DNA of 64,000 nucleotides from Archivesica marissinica. Taxonomy: Eukaryota > Mollusca > Bivalvia > Venerida > Vesicomyidae. Shown piece after piece: positions 1-13,200 of this stretch; position 1 is the stretch's first letter; each line of letters opens with the position of its first letter. The stretch spans positions 24,260,597 to 24,324,596 of the forward strand of contig CM026401.1 of NCBI GenBank assembly GCA_014843695.1. The letters are read 5' to 3'. A program made the position numbers and the translations under genes. Below the pieces are notes generated by a model that was given only the letters and a program-made list of their open reading frames with translations, was not told where the DNA came from and did no database searches.

Positions 1-3000
1 CTACATCATTCTACATTACCCTGCATACCCTACACCATTCTACATTACCCTGCATACCCTACATCATTCTACATTACCCTGCATACCCTACACCATTCTA
101 CATTACCCTGCATACCCTACATCATTCTACATTACCCTGCATACCCTACATCATTCTACATTACCCTGCATACCCTACATCATTCTACATTACCCTGCAT
201 ACCCTACATCATTCTGCATTACCCTGCATACCCTGCATCATTCTACATTACCCTGTATACCCTACACCATTCTACATTACCCTGCATACCCTACATCATT
301 CTACATTACCCTGTATGCCCTACATCATTCTACATTACCCTACACCATTCTACATTACATGCATACCCTACATCATTCTACATTACCCTGCCCACCCTAC
401 ATCATTGTGCATTACCCTGCATACCCTGCATCATTCTACATTACCCTGCATACCCTACATCATTCTACATTACCATGCATACCCTGCATCATTCTACATT
501 ACCCTGCATACCCTGCATCATTCTACATTACTCTGCATACCCTACATAATTCTGCATTATCCTGCCCACCCTACATCATTGTGCATTACCCTGCATACCC
601 TGCATCATTCTACATTACCCTGCATACCCTACATCATTCTACATTACCATGCATACCCTGCATCATTCTACATTACCCTGCATACCCTGCATCATTCTAC
701 ATTACTCTGCATACCCTACATAATTCTGCATTATCCTGCATACCCTACATCATTGTGCATTACCCTGCATACCCTGCATCATTCTACATTACCCTGCATA
801 CCCTACATCATTCTANNNNNNNNNNNNNNNNNNNNNNNNNNNNNNNNNNNNNNNNNNNNNNNNNNNNNNNNNNNNNNNNNNNNNNNNNNNNNNNNNNNNN
901 NNNNNNNNNNNNNNNNNNNNNNNNNNNNNNNNNNNNNNNNNNNNNNNNNNNNNNNNNNNNNNNNNNNNNNNNNNNNNNNNNNNNNNNNNNNNNNNNNNNN
1001 NNNNNNNNNNNNNNNNNNNNNNNNNNNNNNNNNNNNNNNNNNNNNNNNNNNNNNNNNNNNNNNNNNNNNNNNNNNNNNNNNNNNNNNNNNNNNNNNNNNN
1101 NNNNNNNNNNNNNNNNNNNNNNNNNNNNNNNNNNNNNNNNNNNNNNNNNNNNNNNNNNNNNNNNNNNNNNNNNNNNNNNNNNNNNNNNNNNNNNNNNNNN
1201 NNNNNNNNNNNNNNNNNNNNNNNNNNNNNNNNNNNNNNNNNNNNNNNNNNNNNNNNNNNNNNNNNNNNNNNNNNNNNNNNNNNNNNNNNNNNNNNNNNNN
1301 NNNNNNNNNNNNNNNNNNNNNNNNNNNNNNNNNNNNNNNNNNNNNNNNNNNNNNNNNNNNNNNNNNNNNNNNNNNNNNNNNNNNNNNNNNNNNNNNNNNN
1401 NNNNNNNNNNNNNNNNNNNNNNNNNNNNNNNNNNNNNNNNNNNNNNNNNNNNNNNNNNNNNNNNNNNNNNNNNNNNNNNNNNNNNNNNNNNNNNNNNNNN
1501 NNNNNNNNNNNNNNNNNNNNNNNNNNNNNNNNNNNNNNNNNNNNNNNNNNNNNNNNNNNNNNNNNNNNNNNNNNNNNNNNNNNNNNNNNNNNNNNNNNNN
1601 NNNNNNNNNNNNNNNNNNNNNNNNNNNNNNNNNNNNNNNNNNNNNNNNNNNNNNNNNNNNNNNNNNNNNNNNNNNNNNNNNNNNNNNNNNNNNNNNNNNN
1701 NNNNNNNNNNNNNNNNNNNNNNNNNNNNNNNNNNNNNNNNNNNNNNNNNNNNNNNNNNNNNNNNNNNNNNNNNNNNNNNNNNNNNNNNNNNNNNNNNNNN
1801 NNNNNNNNNNNNNNNCATTACCCTGCATACCCTGCATCATTCTACATTACCCTGCATACCCTACATCATTCTACATTACCATGCATACCCTGCATCATTC
1901 TACATTACCCTGCATACCCTGCATCATTCTACATTACCATGCATACCCTACATAATTCTACATTACCCTGCATACCCTACATCATTCTGCATTACCCTGC
2001 ATACCCTGCATCATTCTACATTACCCTGCATACCCTACATCATTCTACATTACCATGCATACCCTACATCATTCTACATTACCCTGCATACCCTACATCA
2101 TTCTACATTACCCTGCATACCCTACATCATTCTACATTACCCTGCCCACCCTACATCATTCTACATTACCCTGCATACCCTGCATCATTCTACATTACCC
2201 TGCATACCCTACATCATTCTACATTACCATGCATACCCTGCATCATTCTACATTACCCTGCATACCCTGCATCATTCTACATTACTCTGCATACCCTACA
2301 TAATTCTGCATTATCCTGCATACCCTACATCATTCTACATTACCATGCATACCCTACATCATTCTACATTACCCTGCATACCCTACATCATTCTACATTA
2401 CCCTGCATACCCTACACCATTCTACATTACCATGCATACCCTACATCATTCTACATTACTCTGCATACCCTACACCATTCTACATTATCCTGCATACCCT
2501 GCATCATTCTACACTACCCTGCATACCCTGTATCATTCTACATTATCCTGCATACCCTGCATCATTCTACACTACCATGCATACCCTACATCATTCTACA
2601 TTACCCTGCATACCCTACACCATTCTACATTACACTGTATACCCTACATCATTCTACATTACCCTGCATACCCTACACCATTCTACATTACCATGCATAC
2701 CCTACATCATTCTACATTACCCTGCATACCCTACACCATTCTACATTACCCTGCATACCCTACATCATTCTACATTACCCTGCATACCCTACACCATTCT
2801 ACATTACCCTGCATACCCTACACCATTCTACATTACCATGCATACCCTACATCATTCTACATTACCCTGCATACCCTACACCATTCTACATTACCATGCA
2901 TACCCTACACCATTCTACATTATCCTGCATACCCTACATCATTCTACACTACCATGCATACCCTACATCATTCTACATTACCCTGCATACCCTACACCAT

Positions 3001-3297
3001 TCTACATTACACTGTATACCCTACATCATTCTACATTACCCTGCATACCCTACACCATTCTACATTACCATGCATACCCTACATCATTCTACATTACCCT
3101 GCATACCCTACACCATTCTACATTACCCTGCATACCCTACACCATTCTACATTACCCTGCATACCCTACATCATTCTACATTACCCTGCATACCCTACAC
3201 CATTCTACATTACCCTGCATACCCTACACCATTCTACATTACCCTGCATACCCTACATTAATCTATATACCCTACATCATTCTACTTTACCCTGCAG
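1..3297. repeat. 29-bp minisatellite array
   Basis: Tandem copies of a 29-bp unit built around ACCCTGCATACCCTAC and ATCATTCTACATT. Common variants are ACATC/ACACC/GCATC and CCCTGCATA/CCATGCATA. The array is broken by a 1,000-N gap at 816-1815 and continues past a SINE for about 26 bases (3541-3566). Since 29 is not a multiple of three and the plus-strand frames lack stops, long reading frames appear by chance. No gene is supported here. Confidence 0.97.
816..1815. other. assembly gap of exactly 1,000 N
   Basis: A run of N of exactly 1,000 bases lies inside the 29-bp minisatellite. The round length suggests a placeholder and not a measured distance. Confidence 0.98.
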
Positions 3298-3540
3298 GGT
3301 AGCATGGAAGTCGTGATAGCGCAATGGATGCACGTTCGCTTCAGGTGCGAAAGGTCTGGAGTTCGAGCCCCACTGGAGCCATTACGATTGTACCCTTAGG
3401 CAAGGCATTTAAATTTCACGCTGCCTCTTCTCTCTCCCTCGTGGCGATGGATTCCATCAGGAATGAGGTCTCGAGAGTGATTAATATAAGTTGTAATAAC
3501 TTGTTTCGCAATCGAGCTAAAATAAATTTGTATAAATTAT
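3298..3540 (+). mobile_element. tRNA-derived SINE (family A), copy 1
   Basis: The head is tRNA-like: an A-box-like TGATAGCGCAATGG, an anticodon-arm-like hairpin (TTCGC...GCGAA, loop TTCAGGT) and a B-box-like GAGTTCGAGCC. The body includes CTCCCTCGTGGCGATGGATT. The 3' tail is GTGATTAATATAAGTTGT followed by an AATAAATTTGTAT end. It interrupts the 29-bp minisatellite, which resumes at about 3541. A target-site duplication around CCTGCA is possible but imperfect. The missing acceptor-stem pairing argues against a functional tRNA gene. Confidence 0.8.
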
Positions 3541-3566
3541 TATCCTGCATACCATACATCATTCTA

Positions 3567-4108
3567 TGATGTCTTCCTACAGTACTGTTACCCTTCTAAC
3601 ATAACATGATGTCTTCCTACAGTACTGTTACCCTGCTAACATAACATGATGTCTTCCTACAGTACTGTTACCCTTCTAACATAACTTGATGTCTTCTTAC
3701 AGTACTGTTACCCTGCTAACATAACATGATGTCTTCCTACAGTACTGTTACCCTTCTAACATAACATGATGTCTTCCTACAGTACTGTTACCCTGCTAAC
3801 ATAACATGATGTCTTCCTACAGTACTGTTACCCTTCTAACATAACTTGATGTCTTCTTACAGTACTGTTACCCTGCTAACATAACATGATGTCTTCCTAC
3901 AGTACTGTTACCCTGCTAACATAACATGATGTCTTCCTACAGTACTATTACCCTTCTAGCATAAATTGATGTCTTCCTACAGTACTGTTACCCTTCTAAC
4001 ATAACATGATGTCTTCCTACAGTACTATTACCCTTCTAGCATAAATTGATGTCTTCCTACAGTACTGTTACCCTTCTAACATAACATGATGTCTTCCTAC
4101 AGTACTGT
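3567..4108. repeat. 40-bp minisatellite, ~13.5 copies
   Basis: Tandem 40-bp units with core TGATGTCTTCCTACAGTACT and CCCTTCTAACATAAC. Variants alternate CCCTTC/CCCTGC and ACATGAT/ACTTGAT, so neighbouring copies form higher-order patterns. No coding content. Confidence 0.95.
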
Positions 4109-4560
4109 GAAAAGGAAAATATGAACACAAACACACATTGATTGAATTCTAGTGAAACGTCTTATTTTTCATTTATTTACACCTCTTTGAGTTTCATAAG
4201 GTCTGCCCATTTTGTTTGTTTCAGTTTTGACGCTAAGTTGACACATCTTGTACCATGCCTGACAGCTAGAACACAGCATTTTCATTACATTGGCAATTGA
4301 TTTAGCTAGCTAGAGACTATAGTTCTCAGGGCAGATATCTATACTATTGATTATGCTACTCCACAGAATACTGTGGGAGAGAGATGTTCTATATATATAT
4401 ACTCACAGTTGTGATAGAATTCTCCGATTTTGCTCTGATCAATTTCTTGGCTTAATAATTGCATTGTTAAAATTGGTGGATTGATTCTGTGTTCGTGTAA
4501 GTAGTATAGTAAGGATAAGCAATGGTTTACATCGCATGATGTTAAACCATGTTAGTATAG
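4109..4560. other. non-coding stretch, nothing recognised
   Basis: AT-rich unique sequence between the 40-bp array and the second SINE copy. I see no reading frame with a recognisable domain, no RNA gene and no repeat beyond a short (TA)n run near 4391. Confidence 0.6.
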
Positions 4561-4751
4561 TGCCCAAGTCGTGATAGTGCAGTTGTAGCGCACTCGCTTC
4601 AGGTGCGAAAGGTCCGGAGGAAGTGCCCAGCTGTAGCCGTTACGATTCTCCCTCGTGGCGATGGATTCTATCAGGTATGAGGTCTTGAGAGTAATTAATA
4701 TAAGTTGTAAGAACTTGTTTCGTAGTCGAGCTAAAATAAATTTGTATCAAC
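4561..4751 (+). mobile_element. tRNA-derived SINE (family A), copy 2
   Basis: This matches the SINE at 3298-3540: the same AAGTCGTGATAG start, CGCTTCAGGTGCGAAAGGTC anticodon arm, CTCCCTCGTGGCGATGGATT body and ATTAATATAAGTTGT tail. It is shorter because about 45 bases between the head and the CTCCCTCG body are absent, and its B-box is degraded. It is an older, internally deleted copy. Confidence 0.8.
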
Positions 4752-4875
4752 TAGTGCTTGGAACAAACCTTGAAATAATCAGGTGACTGTTGTGTTATTC
4801 ATGGGAATTACACACAACCAATCCCTGGCAATAAGTGTTATTATTTTATGCTAATTGATGTAATACAGTGTTCTA

Positions 4876-5056
4876 TCAGTGACACAGGGATTCGGCACGT
4901 TTGGGGGTACTAGGATATATATTTAAGTACAGGGATTCTACTCTGTGGGATGTCAGATTTCGCATCGATCAGTAAAATGGCCCTATCTGAAACAATTTTG
5001 TACAAATCTGTCCAATTATAACGCCTATCCCGAGTCTTTATATTGTTCTTCAAATA
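4876..5056 (+). repeat. left arm of ~180-bp inverted repeat
   Basis: This segment (CAGGGATTCGGCACGTTTGG at its outer side, GTTCTTCAAAT at its inner side) is repeated in reverse complement at 8095-8277 with a few mismatches. Together the arms bracket a decayed LINE and a ~170-bp spacer (5057-5224) in which I recognise nothing. The simplest reading is a TIR or palindromic element into which the LINE inserted. Confidence 0.85.
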
Positions 5057-5224
5057 AAACACAACTTTAAGCTGCATGCATGTATACTTTGCAAACAATT
5101 GCCACAGACATTGGCCATAGCAGGTCACATTTCCATACTAGGACACGGGTTCTGTCAGCAACAAAAAAAAATCTTCGACGGGAGAGTTTTAACTGTGAAT
5201 AACATTATCAATAAAATGTGTTTC

Positions 5225-8094
5225 CACAGCGTTCAACAGCTGCATACTCAAAGCTGCCCATGAAACCATCCCTAGAGGTGCGAGAAGAGAATACAAGCCC
5301 TACTGGACCAATCAGTTGCAGACCCTCCAAGATGAACTCACTGAAGCAAGGAACAGGGCAGAAGAACAGCCATCACAAGAAAACCATGAACAACTTCAGA
5401 AAGCAAAGGCACAGTTTCAAAAATCTAAACTGGAAGTTACACAACGAAGTTGGAGGGAGAAAACTGCTACCCTGAACCTTGAGAAGGACGGGAGGAAGTT
5501 GTGGAGGCTCACGAAACAGCTAAATGATGAAGAAAATAGCAGACAGAAAATCACGTTGGATGAGGATGGGATACTGTTGACCGGCTCTGTCTCTGAGGAT
5601 GGGATACTGTCTCGCCAAAGCCTACCAGAAAGAGGGCAACATCAAAGTCACACGCCAACAGCAAAGAGAGGCACGGAAAGAACAGAAGGATAGAAGTAAA
5701 AGACATACGGAACAAGACTCCATGAAACTTCCACTTACATACCAGGAACTAACTGTACACAGCGCTCAGACAACTGAAGAAGAGGAAGTCACCAGGACTT
5801 GATGGAATCTCCAATGAGATGCTAACTCATCTTAGATGCTCAGCCATGCTGAAACTTCTTGACATCTTCAATCTTAGCTGGGAAGAAGGCATAGTTCCGC
5901 AAATCTGGAAGGAAGCCACCATTATCCCAATCTACAAGAACGGCAAGGATAGAAAGAAAGCTTCCAGCTATCGCCCTATTAGTCTCACTAGCTGTGTGGT
6001 CAAGACAATGGAGAGGATAGTTAACAAGAGACTCATGTGGTACCTTGAGACAGAAAACCTCCTATCCAAGGAACAAGCAGGATTCCGACAGTTCAGATGT
6101 ACAGAGGACCAGGCAACATACCTCGCTCAGGAAGTTGAGGATGCATTCCAAGACCGGAAGGTAGTTTTTGCAACCTGGATAGACCTCCAGAAGGCTTTTG
6201 ACAAAGTCTGGACTGATGGGCTGCTGGTCAAGATGCAACGATGTGGAATTGCCGACAAGATGCTCCGATGGACCAAATCCTTCCTACACAATCGCAGAGC
6301 CAGAGTACTTGTTGACAACCAGAAGAGCAAGAAATTCCTCATCTGACACGGTGTTCCTCAAGGAGGAGTGATCTCGCCTACGCTGTTCCTCATCTTCATC
6401 GATGACTTGCTTGCAGAGCTGCCACATGGTATCAAAGCAGCACTCTATGCTGACGACTTTGTCATGTGGTGTGTTGATACATACAGAATGCAGATGGCCG
6501 CAGACAAGCTCACAGCATGAGCAGAAGACTGGTGCATCTCTATTAATAAGGAGAAGTCGTCAACCACACTCTAAACACTTTCCACCAAACAGAAAGCTGG
6601 AACCATCAAAGTCGGTGGAACTGCCTTGAAGACGGACAATGAGCCAACATACTTGGGGGTGACATTTGACAGACGGCAGACATGGAAGCCACATATCCAG
6701 AAAGCAGAGGCCAAAGCCAAGCGCAAGCTTGCAATCCTTCGGAGGCTTGCTGGCACCACATGGGGTGCCAATGATCACATCTTGAAGACTATTTACCAAT
6801 GTGTGGTCAGGCCTCACCTGGAATATGGATCCACCGCCTGGACAACATCAGCCAAGACCAATCAACAGACACTTGACAAGGTTCAGAACAAGGCTCTCAG
6901 GCTGATCACAGGTGCAATGAAGAGCACTTCAATCAAGGCCATGGAGAAAATTACTTCCATCCAGCCACTGCAAGAACGTCGCGACACAAGGATTCTTCTA
7001 CAGACAGAGAAGTTTCGATGTCAGGAAGAACAACCGATGAAGCAGAGAGTTGAGGCACTAACGAAGAATCGTCTAAAGCGCAGCAGTTTCATCCACCAGT
7101 CCAAGAAGCTTGCACGAAAGCACACCAGCCATCTCCCAGCCAAGACATTGCCTCCAACGCCATTTCTATCCAAGCCATGGTTGACTAGCGATGAATCCAA
7201 GGTTACCATCTGCAGTACAATCCCATACATGACATCCAGAGATAGACAACATGATGACGTCAAACGTGCCCTCACACTAGCACACATCGACAAGAGTTAT
7301 CCTGGAGAAGCATGGATACAAGTCTACACAGATGGTTCAGCCACAAAAGCAGTAGCAAACGGAGGAGCAGGAGTGTATGTCCGACACCCAGATGGACACA
7401 CACAGTCAGTTGCTCTACCTACTGGAGTACACTGCAGCAACTATGGGGCAGAAGTACAGGCCCTGAAACAGCAGCATCTCTAGTACACAACACTGTGGAG
7501 TGTGCCCAGGTTGTCTTCCTGACTGATGCGCTCTCAGTTCTGGATGCCCTGTCTAACAACAAAGAACCCCACCTGATGGAAGCCCTTCGAACAGTCAGCG
7601 TAACTAAAAGAACTGTCCTCCAGTGGGTACCTGCACACATAGGTATCCCTGGCAATGAAGCCGCTGACCAGCTTGCCAAGCAAGGTTCTACCGAGAGGCA
7701 ACCAGACAAAGATTTGACTTACAAGGAGAAATGCACCATAATCAAATCTGCATCAAAGCCAACAGTCGAGAAGGATGACTACCACCTTCTCACCAGACAG
7801 GAGCAAGTCACGATATTCCGGCTTAGAACAGGGTATAACCACCTGAACTTCCATATGTGTTGGAAGCTTGGACTAGCTCCATCAACTGCCTGCAGCTGCA
7901 ACGTAGGGGACCAGACTGCAGAACACATCCTACAGGAGTGTCCCAATCTTCATGGGCTGAGGAAAACAACCTGGCCAACAGATACTTCTCTCCAGACGAA
8001 GTTACATGGCTGCCGGGAGGATCTGAGGAGGACGGCCCATTTAGTGTTTGCTGCCGGCTTGTCCATGTGATTCGCGAACGACAAGAAGAAGAAG
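5225..8094 (+). pseudogene. 5'-truncated LINE, RT plus RNase H (I-group type), decayed
   Basis: This is a non-LTR retrotransposon copy lacking the endonuclease. It begins in the linker after the endonuclease (5225-5600, in broken frames). Reverse transcriptase follows from 5819: WKEATIIPIYK, YRPISLTS, the motif-A aspartate in TWIDLQKAFDKVW, then GVPQGGVISP and YADDFV near 6350-6470. RNase H follows, with VYTDGSA and the glutamate of NYGAEVQAL near 7320-7470, FLTDALSVLDAL near 7515 and WVPAHIGIPGNEAADQLAK near 7625. The end is a C-x-C-x7-H-x4-C cluster. In-frame stops lie at 6344 (TGA), about 6518 (TGA) and about 6572 (TAA), with a frameshift near 7465. The 3' end is a GACAAGAAGAAGAAG tail directly abutting the right inverted repeat. 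The C-terminal RNase H places it in the I/Ingi/Nimb assemblage; the exact clade is not determined. It is not functional. Confidence 0.88.
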
Positions 8095-8277
8095 ATTTGA
8101 AGAACAATATAAAGACTCGGGATAGGCGTTATATTTGGACAGATGTGTACAAAATTGTTTCAGATAGGGCCATTTTACTGATCGATGCGAAATCTGACAT
8201 CCCACAGAGTAGAATCCCTGTACTTAAATATATATATACTAGTACCCCCAAACGTACCGAATCCCTGTGATCAGTGA
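8095..8277 (-). repeat. right arm of ~180-bp inverted repeat
   Basis: Reverse complement of 4876-5056. It starts immediately after the GAAGAAGAAG tail of the LINE with ATTTGAAGAACAATAT and ends with CGAATCCCTGTGATCAGTG. A small local palindrome (CAGTGAGATATAATCC...TATCTCACTG) follows its outer end. Confidence 0.85.
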
Positions 8278-9610
8278 GATATAATCCATATCTCACTGCA
8301 TATCAGTCACTGTATTTTGCCGGACTGCTTTATTTATTATCTCCCTTCCCAATACACTATTCTTGCACCGTTTCACACGTGTCATTTAATTTTCTCCGTT
8401 TACCTGGCTTCAATGACACTATTTACCTGTATTATTGTTTTTGTTATGAAACAAATCAAAAGCGAAATACAACTGACAATGTCTCGAATTTTGTCACTGC
8501 AAATTGTAACAATAAATGTTTTCATGTATTTTTCCTCAATTCAACTTTAAATTCAAGATGGCGGCAGATTTGTGTATCGACTCACAACGTATAGTCGTCA
8601 ATGTATTCATCCGCGCAAAAACACGACGGCCAGCTATTTTAATTTCTTCATTTTGTGTTTGTTTTTCACCAATTAGCATAAAATAAAAAGAAAATTTGTT
8701 TGTTTTGAGTGAATATGGATAACGCTCGTGAAAATCCACTTTCATCCACTTCAATATATCAAGTTCTTCGAATGACAATAGTACTGGAACCATATAAAAT
8801 TGTTCTTGCAAACTGAATGGAGTCAGTCGGCACAGAACAAAGTCTGACCTTGACCTCTGAATAGTTCAAAAGTATGACTTATCATATTGTATGTTTTTAT
8901 TTTCATCCAAATAGTTCAAACTAACAATGTACAACGTTTCAAGAAATTGTATGCTTTCTAATGAATTATTGTGTTTTCTCAATGAAATAAAATGGCGTCT
9001 TTAACCGTTTTGAAACAGTGGAAGGTGGTATTTTCTTTCCTATTGCTTGTGTTTTAGATACCTACGCAGTTCAGGGATCATTCTAGAGGGCGATGTGGGC
9101 GAAATTGTCGCCTCTGGGGCCCCACTTCTCCCTAATAAAAAAAAAAAATTATTTGGTTTTTACGATTTTCAAACAAAATTGTGTCTAGTAAGATACACTG
9201 GCCCATTATAAAGCACTCCTTCTATTCAAATGTTGTATTTAATGGTTGTACTGTGCATTTTAACCCTATTTTGCAGAAGTATATTAAAGAACACCATTTA
9301 AGGAAGCGATCACGCGCTTTCTCACTTCTCCCAACAATTCTGACCTAGAATGAACCCTGGCAGTTGCATGTACTTTGTACATGATAGTTAAGAAATACAT
9401 GTAGTATGTTCTAATGAATCTGTTTTGTCTGTCATTTTCAATTTTGACAGCAGACACAACTAATTTGAAAATTATAACGAACCTCCCCCCCCCATCTTCT
9501 AACGCAGTTGTGTATTGTATTGACATGACAATCCCAGCAACAGGTACAGTTAATATGAACAAAGTTGATAAGAAATTAATATATTAGCCAAAATCATTGG
9601 AAATCATAAA
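8278..9610. other. non-coding stretch, nothing recognised
   Basis: AT-rich sequence without a supportable gene. Reading frames of up to about 100 codons exist but have no domain-like composition. The phrase ATAAAATAAAAAGAAAATTT occurs both near 8680 and near 9606, at the edge of the next array. Confidence 0.55.
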
Positions 9611-9780
9611 ATAAAAAGAAAATTTGTGTTTATTAATGTAAGATAGGATTTGTGTTTATTAATGTAAGATAGGATTTGTGTTTATTAATGTAAGATATGA
9701 TTTGTGTTTATTAATGTAAGATCGGATTTGTGTTTATTAATGTAAGATAGGATTTGTGTTTATTAATGTAAGATAGGATT
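9611..9780. repeat. 26-bp tandem repeat, ~6-7 copies
   Basis: Tandem units of 26 bp with core TTTGTGTTTATTAATGTAAG and near-identical copies. Non-coding. Confidence 0.93.
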
Positions 9781-9888
9781 TTGTTTCATCTCATCACCGA
9801 AATATGTTTTTCATTTGTGGAAACACAAATTTCAGCGATAACTTGATCAATTGTTAGGAGGCTTAATTATTGCTTGTGCTGTGAACTG

Positions 9889-10130
9889 TATTATATATAG
9901 CTGTATTATATATAGCTGTGCTGTATTATATATAGCTGTATTATATATAGCTGTATTATATATAGCTGTGCTCTATTATATATAGCTGTATTATATATAG
10001 CTGTAGTATAGCTGTATTATATATAGCTGTATTATATATAACTGTATTATATATAGCTGTGCTGTATTATATATAGCTGTATTATATATAGCTGTAGTAT
10101 AGCTTTATTAGATATAGCTGTATTATATAT
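9889..10130. repeat. 15-bp AT-rich minisatellite, left segment
   Basis: Units of GCTGTATTATATATA with variants (GCTGTGCTGTATTATATATA, AGTATAGCT). It is cut at 10131 by the 3' end of a minus-strand LINE. The same repeat resumes at about 14966, so this is one array split by the LINE. Confidence 0.95.
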
Positions 10131-10283
10131 ACAATACAATACAATACAATAAGTTTATTGCATAAAACAGACACATGTTTATAGCAATTAAACAGTAGAA
10201 ACAGGCAGTGACATGGAATTTTACAAAAGAGCATAATTATAGGTTATTAGTATTCAAATACATGTATATGATATAAAAAGGTG

Positions 10284-13200
10284 TTAGGTTCGTTGTTTAT
10301 TTCCAAAATATATAAATTTGGAAAGATCGATAGTGATTTTTTGGGATTTGCATGACAAGAGATTAATAAATTTCTGTATAGTCGGCCAGGTATGGTAATA
10401 TCTTTTAATAAATTTCGATTTTAAAGTTGCATAATGTGGGCAGATTAGTATGAAATGATATTCATTTCCCAAAATTCTCGAATTACAATAAATACATAAT
10501 CTTTCGTTTCGTGGCAGGTGTAGGTAACGACCACGCTCAATAGCTAAATCATGCGATGATGTTTTAAATCGTGTAAGGGCAATTCTGTATTTGTTTTCTT
10601 TAATAAAATCAAGGTAAGTTTCAAAGATAAATTCATTTTTAAACAAACTGTATGTCTCTAGACGTGCAGAGTTATTGATAGCAGTATACCAGCGTTGATA
10701 ATATATGTCTAATATGCGTGATTTTATAGTATTGTAATTAATAAGCATTCTTGACTGGTTTTGCCACAAATAGGACAGTCCGCATGTATCGATACTATTT
10801 TTTAACTGATAAGCCCAGTTCATTTTGTTGTGATAATTTTTGTTTTCAACATCAGTTTTCAACAGTTGGTAAGTTTTATAAAGTAAGGAATCTTCTGGTA
10901 AAGTCAATAATTTTAACCAATATTTGACCATTAGTAGTTGTCTGCGTATCGACATGGGAAGACAACCAAGTTCTCCATATAGTGCATTTAGGTTTGTTGA
11001 GCGCCTTACGCATAATATTTTTCTGCAAAATTTTGAAAGTATTAATTCAACATCGGGTGCATCATGGTAGCCCCATAATTCTGCTGAATAGTTTAAAATT
11101 GGTGCGACAAGAGAATCAAACAAGCTTAACTTTCTCGATGATGGGAAGTCTACTTGATTAAAAGCAATAAATAATTTATGTAAAGAAAAAGAGGCGTGCT
11201 TAGCTACAAGTTTTTGTGTTCGATTCCAATTACCGTTCTTGTATAGATGAACACCTAAATATTTAAACGATTCTACAATATCAATACGTGAATTATATAT
11301 GTAAAAATCATGTCGAGAATGTCGACCATTTTCAAAAATCATAATTTTTGTTTTATTAGTATTAAGGCGTAAGCCCCATGTATTACAATAAGTCTCAATC
11401 TCGTTCAACATAGATTGTAATGCTTCAGGATCTTGCGCAAACACAACAGCATCGTCAGCAAATAATAGTAAGAATATTTGTAGGTCACCAATGTTCATTA
11501 TTCCATTCAGATCTGCATTAATATTATTTAATATATCATTCAAAAAAAATAAACACAAAATGCTACTGGACGGGTCTCCATGCTTTACGCCAATATTCGA
11601 TGTGATACAATCAGACGTGTTTGACCCATAGCGAATATACGATCGTACTACTGTATACATAGATTTTAGAGCAGTTATAAATCTAGTGCTAACATTTGAA
11701 TTAAGCAGTTTCCCCCATAACCCTATCAATTCTATCAAACATCATTTGCCAGTCCAAGTAGGCTACATAGAGTTTTTTCTTGGCAGCAAGAGTTTTACAT
11801 ATAAGGGCATGCAAAATAAAAATACAGTCACTAGTGGATTTATTCTTCTGAAAACCAAATTGATTATCAATAAGTGTGTCATGTTTATCAGTCCATTTTA
11901 TTAATCTATTGACCAATAGTTTTGAATATATTTTTGAAATTATATTATTAAGTGTGATTCCTCGAAAGTTTTTGGCTTCACGATTACCACCCTTGAATAT
12001 CGGTATAATGATACCTTCTCCCCAGCTTTGTGGGAAAACCCCAGAGCTAAATATAGTATTGTATAGTTTAGTCAGGTAAGGCGCGATTATATCGAACGAA
12101 TACTTAAAAACTTTGGCAATTAATTGATCTGTTCCCGGGCTTTTCGAGTTATTTTGCGCGAATACAGCATTTCTTACCTCCGACTCAGTAAACTCAGTAT
12201 CTAGGTCATTATCATAAATAAGAGTGTCCGTGTTTTCAAAATGATCTTGATCATGTTCTGGTTGCGAGCCGTACAGGTTAGTAAAATGAGTAAACATATC
12301 TTCAATTGAAACATTATCTATATTTGAACCTTTTGTTTTATATTGAGCTTTTACATTTTTCCAAAATGCTTTTGGATTTGATTTAGCTAAGTTATTTATA
12401 CGTTCGTTTTCCTTACGATTAAACTGCCGTTTGTGCAAACGCTTTAAATTAACATAATCACGCCTTTTACTTAGAAATATTAATTTACTTTCTTGTGTTT
12501 TGTTTCTTAAAAATGCATTTCTTGCTATATTAAATTGCTTTCTAGCAGCAATACAATCATTATTAAACCACCTCTTTCTATTTTTACTTATATTATTGCT
12601 CGCCATATTATGAACCCGTTTGCGAACTTTTCTGAATACACTAAAAGCTTTATCCTGTATGTATTGTGTGAACTGCTGTACTGATTCATTTATTGTATTG
12701 TTATTTAAATCTGATGACAGTCGCTGAAGTAGGTCATTACTGTCCAATAATTGTGTACGGAATGTATCGGTCAGCGTATCGTCCCACTCTAAGTATTCCC
12801 CATTGGTTGTATTATTATCACGTGATTCGCTTTCCTTACTGTGTTTACGTTGTATACAAATATTCAATGCGCAATGGTCCGATAGATCATTGGGCGGTTG
12901 TACGCAAAAGTTATTAATGTAAATAAAGTCATTCTTATTCAATAAACAATAATCAACAACACTTGAACCATTATTATTAATGAATGTAGGCTCGCCAGTT
13001 TGATCATTACATAGACGACCGTTACATATAAGTAAGTCAGTAGATTGACAAAGTTGTATAAGACGTTTACCATGTGCGTCTAACACGTGATCTGTGTTTA
13101 CTCTCTGACTGTAAACATTAGATTGTACATCAATATTGTTGTCTAAAAACCTGTCAAAAACGATATAATCTGGTTCATTCGAAGTTCTACAATTTAGATC

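Noticed and set aside
1..3297. CCCTA-rich array as a telomere
   Set aside because: The unit is 29 bp with CATTCTACATT, not a 6-bp telomere repeat, and unique sequence follows on its right side; interstitial minisatellite is simpler.
315..3316. Frames of 440-985 codons across the first array
   Set aside because: They follow a 29-bp repeat that happens to lack stops in the plus-strand frames, include N runs, and have no domain.
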